Of a stretch of DNA of 33,966 nt, positions 8,243-16,105 are shown piece by piece (within the stretch, counting starts at the first letter, position 1; every line of letters begins with the position of its first letter). The position numbers and the translations under genes were made by a program. Source of the stretch: Alistipes sp. Lineage in GTDB: Bacteria; Bacteroidota; Bacteroidia; Bacteroidales; Rikenellaceae. The notes under the pieces were generated by a model, which was not told the DNA's origin, did not search any database, and saw only the letters and a list, made by a program, of their open reading frames with translations. The stretch lies in contig JAFVRN010000036.1 of NCBI GenBank assembly GCA_017504265.1, forward strand, positions 1 through 33,966. Direction: 5' to 3'.

Positions 8243-9438
8243 CGTTTTACTACTTTATATATTAGCGTTACTACTCCTGCACTGAGCAGTAGTAGCACAA
8301 GGTTATAGATAATAGTCAGCAAAATATTCACATTGTGTGTAGGCTCTCGAAACGGACTGTCACTTGCAGTGCTGTCGTAGCGTGCAAAGGGGTTGGTATA
8401 TATCACCTCGCCACCCTCCATATATGCAATGATGCGTGCGTAGCTATCCTCTTCGCGTAATCGATATTCGGCTATGTTGGACGATTGCTGTTTTGCAAGC
8501 GTGGTATGTCCTGCACCAATGAACTTAATGCTGTCGGCCTGCTCCGAGAGTGATATATATATAGTGTCACCACGCAGCCCGATACTCTCAATATAGGGTA
8601 TATCCTTGTTGCGCTGCTCTTTAATTGTGAAATTGCCATCGCCATAGTCCGGCAGACGCATAGCATAAAATCCGCCATCGAGTATCGTCTGACGTATATC
8701 CTCATAGTATGGTGAGGGGGATGCCACCATATTACACCTAACGGCAATAGCGCGACTGCGGTCGGGATAGTGTAGATCGTCGTTGGCCATACCATAGGAG
8801 TAGTGACCTGCGCTCAGTGCCGCATCCCAATACTCGTTCTCGGTGGAGTGTCCGCTATCAAGCTCCATAATATGGTAGCCGCCGAGTTTCGATAGTTGCT
8901 CGCTGCCAAGGGCCCATGTGCGTAGCGGGTGGTTTATTTGGAGTATATCGCATTGGCGGGCAAGAATATCGAGTTGCATCTGTTTCTGAGATGCGAGAAT
9001 CGGTAGCAGGTGGTCGAAATGCCACACCTTCTCAGCTCCAAATGCCAGCTTATGGAATTTAAGAATGTTGTATCCATGCTCGTATAGATTCACCTGTAAG
9101 GAGGGCTCTGGATGTGTGGTTATCTCATTATGGTTCGAGAAGGTGACAATATCGTAGTTGTAGCGATTGTACTCTTCGATAACCTCCTCGGGCCAATATT
9201 CGCACTCGTTGAGCGGCCCTTCGACACGTGTGTGTACATGGAAGGCGGCACGTTGCCATTGTCGGGTACTATCCACATAGCGATAGGGATTGTATATATC
9301 TTTGCCCTCGAAGGGTTGTGGCTCCGAGAAATTGTATATTGGAGATATGCTTGTCACCACCACCAGTAATACCCCCGCAAGGAGCAGCAGTGATATGCTC
9401 TTGACCAATAACCTCGCTATCTTGTTAATGTATCGCAT
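8239..9438 (-). CDS. membrane-anchored PHP-like metallohydrolase
   Basis: The 399-residue protein has an N-terminal membrane segment (about 9-31), a large extracytoplasmic domain and a second hydrophobic segment near the C-terminus (about 370-395). The domain carries PHP-type metal-binding landmarks: FHVHT (H67, H69), FSNHN (H103), INHP (H170) and MANDDLH (D220, D221, H223). Family members are phosphoesterases or related hydrolases; the substrate here is unknown. It is the first gene of the minus-strand envelope operon and overlaps the phosphoethanolamine transferase start by 4 bp, so the two probably act on the same envelope lipid or glycan. The start follows the promoter at 9461. Confidence 0.7.
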   Translation of the reverse strand: MRYINKIARLLVKSISLLLLAGVLLVVVTSISPIYNFSEPQPFEGKDIYNPYRYVDSTRQWQRAAFHVHTRVEGPLNECEYWPEEVIEEYNRYNYDIVTFSNHNEITTHPEPSLQVNLYEHGYNILKFHKLAFGAEKVWHFDHLLPILASQKQMQLDILARQCDILQINHPLRTWALGSEQLSKLGGYHIMELDSGHSTENEYWDAALSAGHYSYGMANDDLHYPDRSRAIAVRCNMVASPSPYYEDIRQTILDGGFYAMRLPDYGDGNFTIKEQRNKDIPYIESIGLRGDTIYISLSEQADSIKFIGAGHTTLAKQQSSNIAEYRLREEDSYARIIAYMEGGEVIYTNPFARYDSTASDSPFREPTHNVNILLTIIYNLVLLLLSAGVVTLIYKVVKR

Positions 9439-9460
9439 AGTAATCCGATATTGTTGCTGA

Positions 9461-9468
9461 CAAAGATA
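9461..9468 (-). promoter_or_regulatory. -7 promoter element of the PHP-EptA-GDPD operon
   Basis: TATCTTTG on the minus strand, 22 bp before the start at 9438. No clear -33 TTTG was found. Confidence 0.6.
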
Positions 9469-9516
9469 CGAATTAATTTCAGTTAGTAGGCCTATGACGG
9501 CAAATTAATTACATAA

Positions 9517-9565
9517 AGACTACCGGTGAAACAGCCAATCGTATAGGCTATTCCACCGGTAGTCT
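9517..9565 (-). terminator. terminator of the DUF2795 gene
   Basis: A 20-bp stem (9517-9536 against 9546-9565) with two mismatches and a nine-base loop. In the minus direction it is followed by TTTATGTAATTAATTT. It separates the small gene from the downstream envelope operon. Confidence 0.85.
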
Positions 9566-9579
9566 CTCTTATCTTGGAA

Positions 9580-9801
9580 TTAATACTCCTCCTCGTTGAA
9601 GAAGAAGTCATCCTTAGAGGGGTAGTCAGGCCAAATATCCTCGATAGACTCGTAGATATCGCCCTCGTCTTCTATCTCTTGAAGGTTTTCCAATACTTCA
9701 AGCGGAGCACCTGAACGCACCGCATAATCAATCAACTCATCCTTGGTAGCTGGCCAAGGAGCATCCTCCAACTTTGATGCAAGTTCTAATGTCCAATACA
9801 T
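9580..9801 (-). CDS. DUF2795 small acidic protein
   Basis: The 73-residue acidic protein matches my memory of the small DUF2795 proteins common in Bacteroidetes: a conserved WPATKDELIDYAVRSGAP core, then NLQEI and a long acidic tail ending NEEEY. Function is unknown; the core looks like a short helical domain. It has its own strong promoter (9870-9900) with a leader of about 60 nt and its own terminator, so it is a single-gene transcript. No membrane segment or signal peptide is visible. Confidence 0.85.
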   Translation of the reverse strand: MYWTLELASKLEDAPWPATKDELIDYAVRSGAPLEVLENLQEIEDEGDIYESIEDIWPDYPSKDDFFFNEEEY

Positions 9802-9869
9802 AGTAATATTTGTTTAATTGTTGTTTGTCGCCTAAGTGCATAAACGTGTCTTTACCACTATTTAGCGTG

Positions 9870-9900
9870 CAAATATATAAAATAATTCTATACTTACAAC
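9870..9900 (-). promoter_or_regulatory. promoter of the DUF2795 gene
   Basis: On the minus strand GTTG, then 19 bp, then TATATTTG (plus 9870-9877). This is close to the Bacteroidetes consensus in both boxes and spacing. Confidence 0.75.
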
Positions 9901-9939
9901 AATGCAACAAAGAAATGTTTGAATCTCAGTGGCTTTACA

Positions 9940-10491
9940 CTATGGTATCCATAGCACCTCTTCTATCTTCAAACGCTCGCCAAGCAGTCGTCCGAGTGTG
10001 TAGAAGTAGTCCGAAAGGCGGTTCAGATAGCGTGTGGCAGAGCTATTCACAGGATGCTCGGCCGATGCTCGTAAGGCGGCACGCTCGGCACGACGGCAGA
10101 TGGTGCGACATACGTGACATAGCGAGCAGATGCAATGTCCTCCGGGAATGGTAAACTTGGTAATAGGTTGTAGCTCCTCCTGCATGTCGTCTATCAACCT
10201 CTCCAGCCTGGTTATTTGCTCCTCGTCAATATTCTTGACCTTATCCTCGCCACCACGTCCTGTAGCCAAAAGAGCTGCTACGTTCATCAGCTGACATTCG
10301 ATGTGGCGCAGTTCATCGATAAATGTCTCGGTGCGTTCGTCCTCGCGCAGTTTATCGGTAAATAGTGCTACAAACGCCATTAGCTCGTCCACGGTGCCAT
10401 AGGCCTCGACACGCAGGTCGTACTTCTCGACGCGCTCGCCACCTATGAGGGATGTGGTGCCATTGTCACCGGTCTTGGTATATACTTTCAT
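9940..10491 (-). CDS. cob(I)alamin adenosyltransferase, PduO type
   Basis: The 183-residue ATP:cob(I)alamin adenosyltransferase has the family's N-terminal VYTKTGDNGTTSL ATP-binding segment, VEAYGTVDEL, and the C-terminal CRRAERA and YLNRLSDYFYTLGR helices. It makes adenosylcobalamin from salvaged or made cobalamin; Bacteroidales use it for methylmalonyl-CoA mutase. It is last in the minus-strand run 12313 to 9940, after a 52-bp gap. No other cobalamin gene is in the window. Cysteines cluster at HCICSLCHVCRTICRR, an unusually dense run of five Cys that may be a species feature. Confidence 0.93.
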   Translation of the reverse strand: MKVYTKTGDNGTTSLIGGERVEKYDLRVEAYGTVDELMAFVALFTDKLREDERTETFIDELRHIECQLMNVAALLATGRGGEDKVKNIDEEQITRLERLIDDMQEELQPITKFTIPGGHCICSLCHVCRTICRRAERAALRASAEHPVNSSATRYLNRLSDYFYTLGRLLGERLKIEEVLWIP

Positions 10492-10543
10492 CTCTTTGGG
10501 GGTATTATAAATTGAATCTCTATCTGTGGATTAACCATCCTTG

Positions 10544-11059
10544 CTACAACCTATATTGTTGGCGTGGCAGGTGGTTGTTGAAGAATAGTAGGTATCCGCG
10601 GTTATCTATCGTCGTTGAGGGGTGACACTCGATAAACTCGCGGCAACTGTGTAGTCGCTCGGCATTGAGATAGGGGCTGAGGATACATAGCGTGGCACCA
10701 AGGCTGCGTGCCTCGTTATAGTATCGTGCGAACTCGGCGGTGTTGGTATTCTCGGTGAGAATGATGTAATCGCTATCGGCTGCTATACTATCTATGCTCC
10801 ATACACTATATTGGCAGTGTGCCGCAAGATTTTGGAGTTGCAATGCCCGTTTATGTGCATAGCCCCTCTCTATAAGGGTGTCGTAGAGAGTATGGTCGTC
10901 GTTGATAAACGTGGAGTGCATCAACACCTGTCGCACGACATCGTATACATAAGGCGAGTGTACGCCGTGTCCTCTGAAATGACGTATACGACCAATATGC
11001 GTGTGTAGGTGTTTTAGCCCGAATAGTCGCTGTTTAAGTGTTCGTCCCGATCTCTTCAT
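10544..11059 (-). CDS. short methyltransferase-like protein
   Basis: The 171-residue protein starts with a basic segment followed by HFRGHGVHSPYVYDVV, a motif I associate with the N-terminus of Bacteroidetes proteins annotated as class I SAM-dependent methyltransferases. It is shorter than those (usually well above 200 residues) and shows no glycine-rich SAM-binding loop. It may be a reduced or inactive relative. It starts 6 bp after the flavoprotein stop, so it is probably co-transcribed. No signal peptide. The family link rests on one motif. Confidence 0.6.
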   Translation of the reverse strand: MKRSGRTLKQRLFGLKHLHTHIGRIRHFRGHGVHSPYVYDVVRQVLMHSTFINDDHTLYDTLIERGYAHKRALQLQNLAAHCQYSVWSIDSIAADSDYIILTENTNTAEFARYYNEARSLGATLCILSPYLNAERLHSCREFIECHPSTTIDNRGYLLFFNNHLPRQQYRL

Positions 11060-11065
11060 AACTCA

Positions 11066-12313
11066 CTATTTTTTAAGTTGTCCTGCCAGACGGCCTGTTG
11101 AGAAGGCTATCTGCATATTGTAGCCTCCGGTGTTGGCATCGATGTCGAGAACCTCGCCGGCAAAGTACAAACCTTTGATTTTAAGCGATTCCATAGTGTA
11201 GCGGTTTACCTCGTCGCAACATACACCACCCGCCGTAACAATGGCATATTGGAACGGTGCATAGTCCACGATGGGGAATACCATACCTTTTAGTATCTTT
11301 ACAAGACGCATCTTCTCGGCATCGCTGAGCTTCGATACGTATGTCTTGGAGTGGAAGTCCACCTCCTTGGCAAGGGGGACAACAAGCTGCTTGGGAACGA
11401 GCTTGCGCAGCAGCTCCGAGAAGAACTCCGAGGGTTGCATCTCGGCAATCTCTCGCTCGATACGTGCCAGTAGCACCTCCTCGTCCAGCGCAGGTTTTAG
11501 GTCTACTACGAGTTTTACTCGCTTCTCATCTATGATGGCATCCACAGCATCACGGCTGACGCGCAGTGCTACGGCACCCTCAATGCCGCGCTCCGAGAAG
11601 CCCATCTCTCCAAACTCCTCCTGACGTAGTTCGTTGTCTATATATAGCTTGACACCCACGTTTTTCAGAAGCAGACCATTGAGATACTCCTTTTGTGGGT
11701 GCGATGTGACAAGTGGGGTGAGTGATGGACGTACAGGCTCGATGTTGTGGCCGAGCGAGTATGCAAAGTCGTAGCCATCGCCCGTAGAGCCTGTCGAAGG
11801 GTAGCTGACACCTCCCGTGGCGACTATCACGTGCGATGCCTCCTCACGACGCTCAAAACCGCGCGCATTGAGATACTTCACGCCTGTGACCTTGTCACCG
11901 ATAGTGGTAATTTCGGTAACCTGTGTCTTGTAGACAATCTTAACACCTTTATCCTCGCAAAATTCAACAAGTGCATTGGCTATGTCCCAAGCCTTGCCGC
12001 TCTTCGGAAATACTCGTTCGCCACGCTCTATTTCGAGCTTCACGCCAAGACGCTCGAAGAACTTTATTGTGGCGCGATTGTTAAACTCGGCAAAGGCCAC
12101 CGAGAAGAACTCGTTGTTTACACGTACCTTCTCTAAGAACTCTTCTGCGGGACGGGCATTGGTGAGGTTGCATCGTCCCTTGCCGGTGATGCGTATCTTA
12201 CGTCCGGCCTTCTCCATCTTCTCGATAAGGAGTACACTGCGGCCACTCATTGCTGCCGTGCCTGCGGCCATCAGTCCTGCTGCGCCTGCGCCGATAACTA
12301 TTACGTCGTACAT
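11066..12313 (-). CDS. HI0933/YhiN-family flavoprotein
   Basis: From the chosen start the protein has about 415 residues. It opens with the FAD-binding Rossmann motif VIGAGAAGLMAAGTA, followed by GRKIRITGKGRCNLTNA, VATGGVSYPSTGSTGDGY and C-terminal GGVCCDEVN, GLYFAGEVLDIDANTGGYN and IAFSTGRLAG. These are the signature blocks of the HI0933-like NAD(P)/FAD oxidoreductase family, whose reaction is poorly defined. An upstream ATG at 12355 would add 14 residues but overlaps the -7 element (12345-12352), so the ATG at 12313 is preferred. First gene of an operon with the methyltransferase-like and PduO genes. Confidence 0.9.
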   Translation of the reverse strand: MYDVIVIGAGAAGLMAAGTAAMSGRSVLLIEKMEKAGRKIRITGKGRCNLTNARPAEEFLEKVRVNNEFFSVAFAEFNNRATIKFFERLGVKLEIERGERVFPKSGKAWDIANALVEFCEDKGVKIVYKTQVTEITTIGDKVTGVKYLNARGFERREEASHVIVATGGVSYPSTGSTGDGYDFAYSLGHNIEPVRPSLTPLVTSHPQKEYLNGLLLKNVGVKLYIDNELRQEEFGEMGFSERGIEGAVALRVSRDAVDAIIDEKRVKLVVDLKPALDEEVLLARIEREIAEMQPSEFFSELLRKLVPKQLVVPLAKEVDFHSKTYVSKLSDAEKMRLVKILKGMVFPIVDYAPFQYAIVTAGGVCCDEVNRYTMESLKIKGLYFAGEVLDIDANTGGYNMQIAFSTGRLAGQLKK

Positions 12314-12344
12314 ATTTTGGGTGTCAATTCGGTTTGATAATCGA

Positions 12345-12352
12345 CAAATATA
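12345..12352 (-). promoter_or_regulatory. -7 promoter element of the flavoprotein operon
   Basis: TATATTTG on the minus strand, about 31 bp before the start at 12313. It also decides the start, because the longer reading frame would begin within the promoter. Confidence 0.65.
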
Positions 12353-12394
12353 CAAAAAATCTTGTGAAAAGAGAAATCTTATGCCAATTAATTT

Positions 12395-12441
12395 AACAAT
12401 CGAGGCCGACTATATGGCATTTTAGTCGACCTCTGGTTGTT
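12395..12441 (-). terminator. terminator of the nitroreductase gene
   Basis: GAGGCCGACTA (12402-12412) pairs with TAGTCGACCTC (12423-12433), with one G-T/A-C difference. The stem extends to AACAA (12395-12399) against TTGTT (12437-12441). In the minus direction the hairpin follows the nitroreductase stop and leads into TAAATTAATT. Confidence 0.75.
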
Positions 12442-12455
12442 TTGTATCTGGCTTG

Positions 12456-12989
12456 TTACTCTACAAATAGCAGACGCTCCGGACCCTCATAGTCGGGTAG
12501 TGGCTTTGGGGTATAGTCGGCATAGCCTACCGCTACGACGTTAAGCACGCTGTAGTGCTGAGGTATCTCGGGCAGAATCTCCTTCACGTAGCTGTCGCTT
12601 GTCTGGCTTTCGGGGTCATCTTGCAGTGTGCGGTACTTGCCCACGTGTACCCAGCACGAAGCCAGGCCCTGGTCTACGAGGGCGAGCTGCAATGTGTTGG
12701 CCATAATTGCGGCATTAATCTCCCACATTGGGCTTGCATCGCTGTCGCCAAGCACTACGATAGCTGCTCCTGCCTCGTCGAGTAGTGACGAGCCGAAGTC
12801 GCGCAGACGCGATAGGGCATGCACCTTGTCTAAGTTGGTTACAGCCATAAGACGCGTAGAGCGTGTATTCTTTGATGACGGAGCAAGAAGTGCTAACTCC
12901 ATAGCAGCACGAAGTTTCTCTATCTCAACGGGTTTACCCGTAAAGCGGCGTGTAGAACGACGCTTCTTTACTACATCCTTAAAATCCAT
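12456..12989 (-). CDS. nitroreductase-family flavoprotein
   Basis: The 177-residue protein has the FMN-binding KKRRSTRRF start (8-16), LLAPSSKNTRS, AIMANTLQLALVDQGLASCWVH and a late VLNVVAVGYAD segment, all typical of the short nitroreductase family. Members reduce nitro compounds, quinones or flavins with NAD(P)H and FMN; the natural substrate is not known. Its start codon sits at the end of a 24-bp tandem repeat that forms the leader, and its promoter overlaps that of the divergent HAD gene. Confidence 0.88.
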   Translation of the reverse strand: MDFKDVVKKRRSTRRFTGKPVEIEKLRAAMELALLAPSSKNTRSTRLMAVTNLDKVHALSRLRDFGSSLLDEAGAAIVVLGDSDASPMWEINAAIMANTLQLALVDQGLASCWVHVGKYRTLQDDPESQTSDSYVKEILPEIPQHYSVLNVVAVGYADYTPKPLPDYEGPERLLFVE

Positions 12990-13046
12990 AGTCGTTATCT
13001 GTTTATATTATTTAGTCGTTATCTGTTTATATTATTTAGTCGTTAT
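12989..13046. repeat. 24-bp tandem repeat forming the nitroreductase leader
   Basis: TAGTCGTTATCTGTTTATATTATT occurs twice without change (12989-13012, 13013-13036), then its first ten bases occur again (13037-13046). On the minus strand the sequence just before the ATG is therefore duplicated twice upstream. Copy number may vary between strains and alter leader length. Confidence 0.95.
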
Positions 13047-13047
13047 A

Positions 13048-13079
13048 ATTGCAAAAATAGTGATTTTTTTGTATATTTG
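13048..13079. promoter_or_regulatory. overlapping divergent promoters
   Basis: For the plus-strand HAD gene, ATTG (13048-13051), 20 bp, then TATATTTG (13072-13079) lies 29 bp before the start. For the minus-strand nitroreductase, TATTTTTG (plus 13052-13059) fits the -7 consensus. The -7 of one promoter lies in the spacer of the other, so the two polymerases should exclude each other. Confidence 0.65.
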
Positions 13080-13108
13080 AACCATCTTATATAAATTTTT
13101 ATCTTACG

Positions 13109-13969
13109 ATGGGAGAGAAGATTACAGTAGCACTTATATACGATTTCGATGGTACGTTAGCTCCAGGCAATATGCAAGAGTACGACTTTATCCCCGCTGT
13201 GGGTAAGAGCAATATGGAGTTTTGGCATGAGGCCAATACCTTGGCCGAGGAGCAGGATGCCGATCAAGTGCTGACATACATGGCACGTATGCTGCAAGCT
13301 GCACAGTCTAAGGGGTTGTCGTTGCGCCGTGAAGCATTTCGAGAGTCGGGACGTAATGTGAAATTCTATCGTGGTGTGATAGATTGGTTTGCACGCATCA
13401 ATAAGTATGGCGAGGAGCGTGGCATACGTATCCTGCACTATGTAAACTCTTCGGGTTTGAAGGAGATTATTGAGGGTACGGCCATAGCGCACGAATTTAA
13501 GAATATATATGCTTGCTCCTATCTATACAATGTAGACGGCATAGCCTATTGGCCGGCAGTCGCTGTCAATTACACCAATAAGACACAATTCATCTTCAAG
13601 ATTAACAAGGGTGTCGAGTCGGTATTCGACACCAAGGATGTAAACCGCTTTATGGAGGAGCAGAAGCGTCCCGTGCCATTCAGTCGTATGATATATTTTG
13701 GTGATGGTACAACGGATATACCTTGTATGCGTCTTGTCAAGAACTTCGGTGGTCACTCCATTGCTGTGTACAACCCCGAGGAGGAGTCGCAGCGTACGGT
13801 GCTCAACGAGTTGATACGTGACAACCGTGTAAATCATGTATGTCCTGCCGACTATTCCGAGGACTCGGAGATAGATGTTGTGGTTAAGACTATCATCGAC
13901 AAGGTGAAGCTCGATCATCGCCTCTCGGAGCTTGAAGTGGCTAAGAATGAAGAGCGTTTGGTAAAATAA
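13109..13969 (+). CDS. HAD-superfamily phosphatase
   Basis: The 286-residue cytosolic protein has all HAD motifs: YDFDGT at 11-16 (nucleophile D12, acid D14), YVNSSG near residue 112, a later lysine, and YFGDGTTDIP around 196-205. A long insert between motifs I and II forms the cap. It resembles phosphoserine-phosphatase-like HAD proteins, but the substrate cannot be told. rdgB follows 11 bp downstream, so the two are likely co-transcribed, suggesting a nucleotide or phosphometabolite housekeeping role by inference only. Confidence 0.85.
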   Translation: MGEKITVALIYDFDGTLAPGNMQEYDFIPAVGKSNMEFWHEANTLAEEQDADQVLTYMARMLQAAQSKGLSLRREAFRESGRNVKFYRGVIDWFARINKYGEERGIRILHYVNSSGLKEIIEGTAIAHEFKNIYACSYLYNVDGIAYWPAVAVNYTNKTQFIFKINKGVESVFDTKDVNRFMEEQKRPVPFSRMIYFGDGTTDIPCMRLVKNFGGHSIAVYNPEEESQRTVLNELIRDNRVNHVCPADYSEDSEIDVVVKTIIDKVKLDHRLSELEVAKNEERLVK

Positions 13970-13980
13970 GATAAATAGAT

Positions 13981-14553
13981 ATGAAGATAGTATTTGCTAC
14001 GAATAATAGACATAAACTCTCGGAGGTGGCTGCCGTCCTTGGCGATGGTTTCGAGTTGGTTACACTTGCCGAGGTAGGCATCACGGAGGATATCCCCGAG
14101 ACGGGGGCAACACTCGAAGAGAATGCTTCGATAAAGGCCCGATATGTATACGAGCGTACTGCTCTTGACTGCTTTGCCGATGATACCGGCTTGGAGGTAG
14201 AGGCTCTTGATGGTGCTCCGGGTGTACACTCGGCACGTTATGCTACGGATGGTCACGATTTTGCGGCCAACAATCGTAAGTTACTGTCGGAGTTATCGGG
14301 CATTTCCAACCGTAAGGCACGTTTCCGCACGGTGATATCTCTTATTCGCGGAGGTGTGGAGCAACAGGTGGAGGGCATTGTCGAGGGGCGTATCGCTACG
14401 TGCGAGTCGGGTAGTGAGGGCTTTGGCTATGACCCACTATTTATCCCCGATGGCAGCGATGTAACATTTGCTGAGATGACGGCCGAGGCCAAGAATGCCA
14501 TATCGCATCGTGGACGTGCCGTGGCAGCACTCCAAGAAGTGCTGAGAGGATAG
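13981..14553 (+). CDS. rdgB: XTP/dITP diphosphatase
   Basis: The 190-residue Ham1/RdgB-family enzyme removes deaminated purine nucleotides (XTP, ITP, dITP) by releasing pyrophosphate. Signature parts are FATNNRHKLSEV (residues 4-15), the catalytic ADDTGLEVEAL, GAPGVHSARYA, GFGYDPLFIP and the C-terminal NAISHRGRA. Length is normal. It is second in the transcript with the HAD gene. Its stop is only 12 bp from the stop of the convergent lipoprotein gene, with no clear terminator in between. Confidence 0.96.
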   Translation: MKIVFATNNRHKLSEVAAVLGDGFELVTLAEVGITEDIPETGATLEENASIKARYVYERTALDCFADDTGLEVEALDGAPGVHSARYATDGHDFAANNRKLLSELSGISNRKARFRTVISLIRGGVEQQVEGIVEGRIATCESGSEGFGYDPLFIPDGSDVTFAEMTAEAKNAISHRGRAVAALQEVLRG

Positions 14554-14565
14554 CCGACTACACTC

Positions 14566-15336
14566 TTATATTCTATCGTAGTTATACTCATCTTCCCATA
14601 TGTCGTAGCTGAGGGCAACCCGATATGGCTCCGATAATATATCTACGCCTACCACATCACGGTTGTCGTATAGCTCGTCGTAGCACTCTATCTCCATACT
14701 GCCGTCGGTCATACCTTCGGTGTTATAGTATGTTATAGGAGCGGTTATGGTGGCTGTGAGTGTTAGGGGTTTATCCTTGCTTGCATCATCGTCGATCATA
14801 ACCAGCTGGCCGCTATACATCAGACATATGGCACTGCCAAGTCCCGAGTAGTCGTAGTCCAATAGCAGTGATGCGTTGCCACGCGATTCGCGATGGCGTA
14901 TATCGCTGAATATGGCTTCAATACCCTTGTTCGTGCTACGTAGCGTGAGGGTATATCCCCAGCCACCGGTGCGTACCACCTGCCACTCGCCGGCCTCACG
15001 TATTGTAGCTCCGTTGGTCAGTATCGTTGTAGTGTAATAGGTGTCGTATGTCGTGGGACTCTTTATTATGATATGTCTATCATCGATGCTAACCTCCGAG
15101 CCGCTGAATTGGTTGAATATGAACTCTTCGCGCTGCTCTTCGCTCTCCAATGTCAGGATATATTCGGCTTTTACAACCAATTCCAATATATCGTGTATAC
15201 GATTCAAGTCCAAGCGTACAGCCTCCCAGATAGATTTACCTATGGTATCATACTGCTTATCTGTGCCATTTCCCGTAACACATCCGCCGAGTAGCAACGC
15301 TGCCCACACAAAGGTTGTATAGATAAGTCGTTTCAT
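14566..15336 (-). CDS. lipoprotein of unknown function
   Basis: The 256-residue protein has a lipoprotein signal peptide with lipobox LGGC (Cys19). The mature part begins with a short helical stretch and continues as mostly beta-looking sequence (repeated T/S/Y-rich strands such as TYDTYYTTTILTNGATI). I do not recognise a domain. It begins 12 bp after the stop of the preceding exported protein, so the two are probably a pair in the outer membrane or periplasm. Confidence 0.7.
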   Translation of the reverse strand: MKRLIYTTFVWAALLLGGCVTGNGTDKQYDTIGKSIWEAVRLDLNRIHDILELVVKAEYILTLESEEQREEFIFNQFSGSEVSIDDRHIIIKSPTTYDTYYTTTILTNGATIREAGEWQVVRTGGWGYTLTLRSTNKGIEAIFSDIRHRESRGNASLLLDYDYSGLGSAICLMYSGQLVMIDDDASKDKPLTLTATITAPITYYNTEGMTDGSMEIECYDELYDNRDVVGVDILSEPYRVALSYDIWEDEYNYDRI

Positions 15337-15348
15337 AGCCTTTAAGTA

Positions 15349-16065
15349 TTAAAAACGGTAACCCAAACCTACTCTTAGTGAACCGCTTATTCCCCCGCCA
15401 AATTCCAAATAACCATATAGCTTATTTCCTGCCGAAAGGCCTAAATAGGTGGCATCGGGCAGAGGTAGCACGGTGGTATTATCGGGGTTGATGATGCTGA
15501 TGACTCCCAATCCTATCGACGAATATAGCTGTATGTAGCGTCTGCGTAGCCAGTCGAAACGCACGTTGGCTATTACGCCTATTATGTGCCGACCATCGTA
15601 GCTTACCACTTTGTCGTTGCTGATATGCCTTGTTGATTGCCATATACCTGCATAGCTTAGCTTGGCACCAAACGACAACCACGGTTTGAACGTGTAGTTA
15701 TACTCCGCAGTGAGGTTCGATAACATACGCTGCTTGCCTTTGTAGTAGTGCGCATCGTTTAGCTGGTCGCTAAGAGTAGGGTCGTATGGATGTTGCCCTG
15801 TTGTCGCATCTTCGTCGCCGAAGTCAATTAGCAGAAGACCGGATAGGAGGCTCGGTAGAGCATAGCCTATACGGATGTTATGTCGCCAGCGGATGGAATT
15901 TCGTATGGCCTCGGTAGAGATTTCGGTATCGATGTCGGCTTGCTTTGCCACCTCGTCTACGGTATAAACGTAGGTATTCTGCACTGTGTTATACTGCTGT
16001 GCATTAAGCGAATAAATGCTCAGCATGGGGAGAAGTAAGAATAGTATGTGGCGTAGCGGTTTCAT
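15349..16065 (-). CDS. putative outer-membrane beta-barrel protein
   Basis: From the ATG at 16065 the protein has 238 residues with a signal peptide (to about residue 22, ending LNAQ). The rest alternates polar and hydrophobic residues, has turns such as YNYTFKPWLSFGAKLSYAG, and ends in the aromatic GLGYRF typical of barrels. The upstream in-frame ATG at 16134 would overlap the threonine aldolase gene and hide the signal peptide, so it was rejected. Function unknown. The lipoprotein gene follows directly; the two may form an envelope pair. Confidence 0.65.
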   Translation of the reverse strand: MKPLRHILFLLLPMLSIYSLNAQQYNTVQNTYVYTVDEVAKQADIDTEISTEAIRNSIRWRHNIRIGYALPSLLSGLLLIDFGDEDATTGQHPYDPTLSDQLNDAHYYKGKQRMLSNLTAEYNYTFKPWLSFGAKLSYAGIWQSTRHISNDKVVSYDGRHIIGVIANVRFDWLRRRYIQLYSSIGLGVISIINPDNTTVLPLPDATYLGLSAGNKLYGYLEFGGGISGSLRVGLGYRF

Positions 16066-16105
16066 CGTTCGGGTTGGATTATGTTTGTGTTTATAGCCAA
16101 GATGA

